Source: Salinisphaeraceae bacterium (lineage in GTDB: Bacteria; Pseudomonadota; Gammaproteobacteria; Nevskiales; Salinisphaeraceae). Taken from it: a stretch of DNA of 64,000 nucleotides. This document shows positions 62,682-64,000 of the stretch, one piece after another. How positions within the stretch are numbered: the stretch's first letter is position 1; each line of letters opens with the position of its first letter. Both the position numbers and the translations under genes were made by a program. The notes beneath the pieces were generated by a model. The model had not been told where the DNA came from and ran no database searches. It saw only the letters and a list, made by a program, of their open reading frames with translations. The stretch is from the NCBI GenBank assembly GCA_002683405.1, contig NYTH01000009.1, positions 1-64,000 on the forward strand, read 5' to 3'.

Positions 62682-63554
62682 ATGAAGAACTTCAAAAACA
62701 AGGTCGCCGCCATCACCGGCGCGGGTTCCGGCATTGGCCGGGCGCTGGCGCTGCAGCTCGCTGAGGCCGGCTGCCATCTGGCGCTCAGCGACATCAATGC
62801 TGAAAACCTCGCCGTCACGGCCGATCAGCTCCGGCCGCATGGCGTAACCGTGACCACCGCGACGCTCGACGTGGCCGACCGCGCCGCCGTAACCGCCTGG
62901 GCAGAAACCGTGGTGCGTGATCACGGCCGCGTGAACCTCATCTTCAACAACGCCGGCGTGGCGCACGCCTCGGCGGCCGAGACCGCGCCCATTGAAGACT
63001 TCGAGTGGCTGATGAATATCAACTTCTGGGGCGTGATTCACGGCACCCAGGCGTTCATGCCGCATCTGCGGGCGTCGGGCGAGGGGCACGTGATTAACGT
63101 GTCCAGCCTGTTCGGATTGATCGGCATGCCCACGCAATCGACCTACTGCGCGGCCAAGTTTGCCGTGCGCGGCTATACCGAAACGCTGCGCATGGAGCTC
63201 GACCTGGAAGGCGCGCCGGTGAGTGCGACCTGCGTGCATCCCGGCGGCGTGGCCACGCAGATTAACCAGTCCAGCCGCGTGGACGACAGCGTCGCGAAAC
63301 TGACCGGCGATTCGCTTGCCGCGCACAAGCGCCGCGCCGAAAAGGCCATACAGACCACCACGCCGGAAAAGGCCGCCCGGATCATCCTGAAGGCCGTGCA
63401 AAAGAACGAGCGGCGCGTGGTGGTGGGGCCGGACGCCCGCGCCATCGACAAGCTTGCCCGGCTACTCGGCTCGGGCTACCAGTCACTGATTCTGCGCCGC
63501 TACCCGCGCGGCAAGAAGACCGGCAACTCGCAGGAGCAATCTCATGCCGTTTGA
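62682..63554 (+). CDS. Short-chain dehydrogenase/reductase
   Basis: A classical SDR of about 290 residues from ATG 62682: TGAGSGIGR cofactor motif, NNAGVAH, and catalytic YCAAK with a Ser in NVSSLFG. Frame ATG 62667 lies in the operator arm and only about 12 bp after the expected transcription start, so 62682 is preferred. The C-terminal tail is basic. It overlaps the monooxygenase start by 11 bp. Together they look like a set for ketone or alcohol oxidation controlled by TetR. Confidence 0.88.
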   Translation: MKNFKNKVAAITGAGSGIGRALALQLAEAGCHLALSDINAENLAVTADQLRPHGVTVTTATLDVADRAAVTAWAETVVRDHGRVNLIFNNAGVAHASAAETAPIEDFEWLMNINFWGVIHGTQAFMPHLRASGEGHVINVSSLFGLIGMPTQSTYCAAKFAVRGYTETLRMELDLEGAPVSATCVHPGGVATQINQSSRVDDSVAKLTGDSLAAHKRRAEKAIQTTTPEKAARIILKAVQKNERRVVVGPDARAIDKLARLLGSGYQSLILRRYPRGKKTGNSQEQSHAV

Positions 63555-64000
63555 TACCGAAGCACCCGGCAACACGCAGCACGTGGATGTCCTGATCGTG
63601 GGCGCGGGCCTGTCCGGCATCGATGCCGCCTACCGGCTGCAGACCGAATGCCCCGGCAAGTCCTATGCGATTGTCGAGGCCCGCCAGGCCATCGGCGGCA
63701 CCTGGGATCTGTTCCGTTATCCCGGCATCCGCTCGGATTCGGACATGAGCACCCTGGGTTTTCCCTTCGAGCCCTGGGACAGCGACGTGAGCATCGCCTC
63801 CGGCGACACCATCCGGGCCTATATTCAGGACACCGCCGCCAAGTACGGCATCGACCGGGAGATTCGCTTCGGCCACCGCGTGGTCGAGGCCAACTGGTCG
63901 TTCGAGGCCGCGCAGTGGACCGTGACCTGCGAAACCGACGATGGCCGCACGACTTTCACCTGCGGTTTCCTCTATGCCTGCTCCGGCTACTACAACTACG
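63544..64000 (+). CDS. Flavin-dependent monooxygenase (FMO/Baeyer-Villiger type), partial
   Basis: The first 152 residues are present; the gene continues past the window end. The FAD motif VGAGLSGIDAAYRL is near residue 20. ARQAIGGTWDLFRYPGIRSDSDM follows and is typical of Baeyer-Villiger and related flavin monooxygenases. ATG 63544 lies within the SDR end, with AGGAG 6 bases upstream. Substrate is unknown; neighbouring SDR and TetR genes suggest a catabolic module. Confidence 0.87.
   Translation, partial: MPFDTEAPGNTQHVDVLIVGAGLSGIDAAYRLQTECPGKSYAIVEARQAIGGTWDLFRYPGIRSDSDMSTLGFPFEPWDSDVSIASGDTIRAYIQDTAAKYGIDREIRFGHRVVEANWSFEAAQWTVTCETDDGRTTFTCGFLYACSGYYNY

Overview
This is a 64 kb stretch of a GC-rich bacterial chromosome with tightly packed genes, many joined by 4-bp ATGA or GTGA overlaps. 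The gene content (iucABCD-type siderophore operon, cyoABCD quinol oxidase, PqiABC, an Ada-AlkB pair, a DksA2-type protein, a Lhr-Core/ligase/PdeM cluster) fits a gammaproteobacterium, plausibly an aerobic marine or halophilic one such as a Salinisphaera/Nevskiales relative. The genus is a guess from gene content only. No rRNA, tRNA, CRISPR array, insertion sequence or prophage was seen.

Layout. (1) 0.1-9.4 kb: a tripartite RND efflux system (adaptor, pump, TolC-like channel) followed by pqiABC for envelope lipid transport. (2) 9.5-14.5 kb: a DNA-repair operon of ATP-dependent ligase, a small membrane protein, Lhr-Core helicase and PdeM nuclease, then a MATE exporter. (3) 16-22 kb: a two-component system (LuxR-type regulator, multi-pass HisKA_3 kinase) divergent from a 976-residue lipoprotein of unknown function. 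(4) 22-25 kb: a TVP38-type membrane protein, the alkylation-repair pair ada-alkB and a cupin. (5) 25-35.5 kb: an iron locus with hemP, iucABCD, an MFS transporter (likely exporter) and a TonB-dependent receptor, with Fur-like sites. (6) 35.5-43.2 kb: an MHS-type transporter, cyoABCD plus SURF1, and a PepSY membrane protein with a weak Fur-like site.

(7) 43.2-49.6 kb is the most unusual region. A seven-gene run encodes a thermostable-hemolysin-family protein, an AMP-binding ligase, a heme-oxygenase-like diiron oxidase (HDO) candidate, an SDR, a secreted TPR protein, an OmpR-family regulator and its kinase. Four of the gene junctions are ATGA overlaps. A CATAAG-N5-CTTAAG element just upstream looks like the binding site of PmrA/QseB-type regulators, so the operon probably controls itself. 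The enzyme set suggests an acyl-derived small molecule or modified lipid whose production is tied to envelope sensing. I know of no described function for this gene set.

(8) 49.8-61.7 kb: a TonB-dependent receptor with a two-part PepSY membrane protein, then a zinc-starvation locus. It contains MerC, a small Cys-bearing secreted protein, a ZnuD-like receptor broken by a frameshift, zur, an ABC exporter-type transporter with a very His-rich loop, a DUF3299 protein, a DksA2-type protein that has lost two zinc-finger cysteines, and a COG0523 GTPase. Three Zur-like palindromes sit in the three divergent intergenic regions. (9) 61.7-64 kb: a TetR regulator, REP-like repeats, a large inverted-repeat operator, an SDR and the start of a flavin monooxygenase cut by the window edge.
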